Positions 60,571 through 64,000 of a stretch of DNA of 64,000 nucleotides are shown here, piece after piece. The notes below the pieces were generated by a model. The model had not been told where the DNA came from. It searched no databases and worked only from the letters and a program-made list of their open reading frames with translations. Each line of letters starts with the position of its first letter. Position 1 is the first letter of the stretch. The stretch is from positions 5,417,532-5,481,531 of the forward strand of contig CM022951.1 in NCBI GenBank assembly GCA_012931725.1, written 5' to 3'. This DNA comes from Litsea cubeba (lineage: Eukaryota; Streptophyta; Magnoliopsida; Laurales; Lauraceae). A program made the position numbers and the translations under genes.

Positions 60571-63500
60571 TATGATTAATATTATGGTGGGGAGACACTT
60601 ATTGAAGTAAAATATGAAGACATTCTATGCATCGACATTTTAACAAGTAGATTCACTTTGGAGTTTGGAGTTTCGCTCCTAAGAGGACTGGGACTCTCTT
60701 TTGTGTTTTTAGCTATTTGGCTCGCATGGCCGACAATATGAAGTGGGTACATTCTATAAAATGAAAAAAATTGGAAAACGTGTGAGCGCCAATGTTCTTC
60801 CAATTGTTTATGTTTTGTTGTATTTAATTTCTACCCTTGGTTGGAGGGACAGGCTTGGGTACAAAACATAAATAATACTCTATTAATTGGTTTTCAATTT
60901 GATAAAAAACCATTATAATAAAGTATATACAAGTGTGGCGTTGATTTTTCTTTGTGGTGAGTTTCTTTCCCATGGCCTGCACTCATCTGTGGCTTTTTTG
61001 TTTTTCCTTTCAATTTTTGTGGCCTTTATATATTTATGGGGAGTGTTTTTTTTTTTTTTTTTTGAGAAAACGCCATTCCTAGTTGGGCCCGCCCACTGGG
61101 ATGCGCCATAATAATGGAAGTCAATTGGATGGAAAGATTCATATGAGGTCTACTTATATACTTAAGCTTGAGTTCATAAGATCATCCTAACATTTTGATT
61201 CATGACCCTAAAATTTAATAGTTTAGAGACATCATTTTATCATGATCTCAATCTAACGATGAGGAAAAGTTGGATGAGTATCAATCTTGGACTTGTAACA
61301 ATTCATTGGGGGGTAATGTGTGTGAAAAGACTAGATTGACTAAGCATGGACTGCATAATAAAAAAAAAAAAAAGAGGGGCAAAAAATGGGACATTAAAGT
61401 GGGGCGTTTTTTAGAATTTCCCTATATATGTTTACACATATATGTGTGTTCCTATTAGGGTGATCCAGCCCATCCTTCGGCCGAGTTGCGTCAATTGTTT
61501 CTGTGTGGTCAGATTCCGAGCCTCGTCAATTGTTTCTGTGTGGTCAGATTCCGAGCCACTTATTGGTTGCTTCTGGTCTGGTAATTTTCAGTCATACAGC
61601 TTCTCACGCCTTCTATTAATCACTCATTGCAAAGATATTATCTTTGTCTGTACAAGTCTTCTGGTTCAATTGGAATCGAATATCCTGGCTGTCTTCAATT
61701 AATTAAATCAGTTGTCCTCTCTCTCTCTCTCTATCGCCAATCATCGGGCATTACATTAAATTATTACATACAATACTAATAGTCCCTGTGCTCTGCTGTG
61801 TTCCACCTGTTTTCCTCTCTTTCTATTCTATAAGAATGAGGGCCCGGTCACTAGACCGGCCACCGGGACACTGCCATCCATTAGGAACAATACGAAGAAA
61901 TTCAGCTGGATCAGTGATCTTTGATCCGTTCCAACAAATCTTGAGAATATGAAAACAAAGAAATAAAGAAATTGCACGTAAGTCAGTTGTAATCTTTTAT
62001 ATATAAACTAGAGATTGCCCGTATCTGAAGGCACGGCCCATCACGTTCTGAGCACAACTAAATCTAATTACTCTTCTTTTGACCACCTAATAACTAATCC
62101 GAGTTTTGGCACCTTATGGAGGTAATTCGGTCCACCCTATCTAACGATGTCCTGATTAGGTCCCGAGTCAAAGATCACCTATTACTCTTGGACCTCTGAT
62201 TGCCGTAGGAATTGGCTCATTACAATCTATTTGTCGAGGGCTTTCCGTCCATATATAGAACTTCGAGATCCGACGGGCGGATCAAAAATCATAATAGCAC
62301 GTCCCGCACCCCCGGTGTGCCCACCTGAAAAATCACTTATCACTTCTAGACCCCTGATCGCACCGAAAGTTGGCTTGTCGCGATCTACTCATCGAGGGCT
62401 TTCCATCCATATAGAACTTTGAAATCCGACGGGCGAATCAAAATCTGCGAAACCTAGGTCTCAGTGATTATTGCCCAAACTGTACCCCACTGCAGCCCAC
62501 CTTTCGGGCCTCAAACCTCTGATCCATACCATGATTGGGCCCTTAACTAAACTCGTCATTCCTGACTAAACCTGACTCAATCCAACCCATCAAACTCTAG
62601 CCCAAATCAATACGAACCCAAATCCAACCCAAACCCATCTAACCTGAACCTAACCCCAGACCTAGCCCAGACTCCTTGACCCGTCGCCCGGATAAGGGAG
62701 AAAGAGTCCAGGGATCTTGGGAAGTAGTGTCCCAGATCTCGTGACTCTCAAACCCAATTAAACCCCTCAACCCCTTTTCTCTTAATCTTAACCCTAGGAT
62801 TTATGTATATAAATCCAAGGGTCCAAAATATGGGGAATTAAAAAACTAAGCTCCCTTACAAAAAAAATTTTTTTTTTTCTTTTGACACATTTTTTATCAA
62901 TGCCAGAACAATAAGAAAGTAAACACCTTTGCTTTTTTTTAAAAGAAGAAGGGATGACAATACTTGTAAATAACTCAAACTTGTTGCCCCTTTTGCTTTT
63001 TTTTAAATGAAGAAGGGATGACCATACCTGTAAATAACTCAAACTTGTTGCCCCTTTTTGCGCCGTACAAACTAACATGTGAACATGCTTTTGATGGGGA
63101 TGGCAAAAACTTGTAAATTTCTCCAACTTTTAGCCCCTTTTTTCATTCCCCTCTTAAATCCAATGGTCCAAAATATCCCTTGGATTTATATAAATAAATC
63201 AAATGGTCCAAAATATAGGGAATTCAAAAACTGAGCTCCCTTATTTTATATATATATATATATATATATGAAGCCTGTGATACTGTTTTTCTAAGATGAT
63301 TGAGAGAAAATGGAGCGGGTGAGATAGAAGAATAGGTGGGAGAAGAAGAATTAAGAGGAAGAAAAAACAAAAGGAGTTCTATGTTTTAAAAAAATCACGC
63401 AGAACGATGCATGTCTGTCAGACATGTGTCGCTCCCCTCAGCATTTAAAAAACTAACGGAAGAGGTCCTGACGAACCCCATTTGTGTTGCACACCTTCAC

Positions 63501-64000
63501 GAGAGATGGCCAAATTTATGGCCCGTTTGGTAATTATACATGTAAATAAAGTAAAGTAAATCATCAAATCAAGAGAGAATAAAATATAATGGGATTATAA
63601 CGGTATTTTTTTAAATTATTTGATATGAAATTTTTTTGACTTTTTGTATAGAAAAATGGAGCTTTTTTGTCTTTTAGTGGGAGAAAGAATGTCGCTTTTT
63701 TATTTTTTTTTTCTTTTTTTAGATGTGGAAATTTTGAATTAAAGTGTTATTGATGTGACCATTGTCCGAAAAATGGAGGCTTTACTTGACTTTTACTAAT
63801 CTAGTAAAGTGTCAAACGAGATTTTTCCCATAAAATCTACTTTTATATTTAATTTGCTTTTGCCCAACCAAAATTTTATACTTTTACATATGCACCCTCA
63901 CATGCAAATTTCCCATTTCCGCCACTGTATAATACGGCTCTCAAAGCGCCGGGCAGGGCCGGGCCCAGGGTTGTCTTTAACCTACCCTCAATATATACAG
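60571..64000. other. Intergenic with small repeats
   Basis: No gene recognised. Contents: a 36-bp tandem pair 'gtcaattgtttctgtgtggt' (61490-61560); a ~150-bp tandem pair sharing 'cgagggctttcc(g/a)tccatat' and 'gatccgacgggcg' (62170-62450); a ~65-bp tandem pair 'aataactcaaacttgttgcc' (62930-63060); a (TA)n run (63247-63270). An element at about 63521-63821 has ends cccgtttggtaatt and gtgtcaaacgag, which form an imperfect inverted repeat and recur near 3360. Confidence 0.55.

Overview
This looks like nuclear DNA of a flowering plant, probably woody with a repeat-rich genome. It has large intron-containing plant genes, an organelle-type PPR gene, a plant CC-NBS-LRR resistance gene, and many LTR retrotransposons and MITE-like elements. 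The species cannot be fixed from the sequence. There is one 100-N assembly gap (21048-21147).

Layout. Three host protein genes are supported, all on the minus strand: (1) an intronless P-class PPR gene (1305-2801); (2) a 16-exon STRUBBELIG/SCRAMBLED-like LRR receptor-kinase gene (4669-18703), whose splice sites I placed by hand and which closes in frame to 729 codons; its 5-kb ninth intron holds two miniature LTR elements and a 0.64-kb tandem duplication; (3) a CC-NBS-LRR gene (28138-31182) with an uncertain start codon. The NLR upstream region recurs twice more (about 32.9-34.3 kb, with an attached NLR N-terminal fragment, and 39.3-39.8 kb), which suggests a decayed NLR cluster.

Mobile DNA dominates the rest. 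The 3' half of a Tat-type Ty3/gypsy element (21148-26775) abuts the gap. A complete and very young relative (47893-60362) has 906-bp LTRs with only two differences seen, a perfect TATGA target duplication and a 1.7-kb-codon gag-pol frame. That frame is broken by a stop exactly at the catalytic glutamate position of integrase. Both Tat elements carry, between integrase and the 3' LTR and on the opposite strand, a three-exon gene with identical first-exon length and matching intron phases, plus homologous tandem repeats of different period (74 and 79 bp). The young element sits inside one copy of a host segmental duplication whose other copy keeps the empty site. That other copy has its own CACTA-like MITE, whose empty site is in turn seen in the first copy. 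Smaller items include a LINE endonuclease fragment enclosed by 32-bp inverted repeats, a degenerate gypsy gag-protease fragment, a short intronic hairpin element and several microsatellites.

No tRNA, rRNA or CRISPR was recognised. The 39.8-45.5 kb and 60.6-64 kb stretches are AT-rich intergenic DNA with repeat fragments only.
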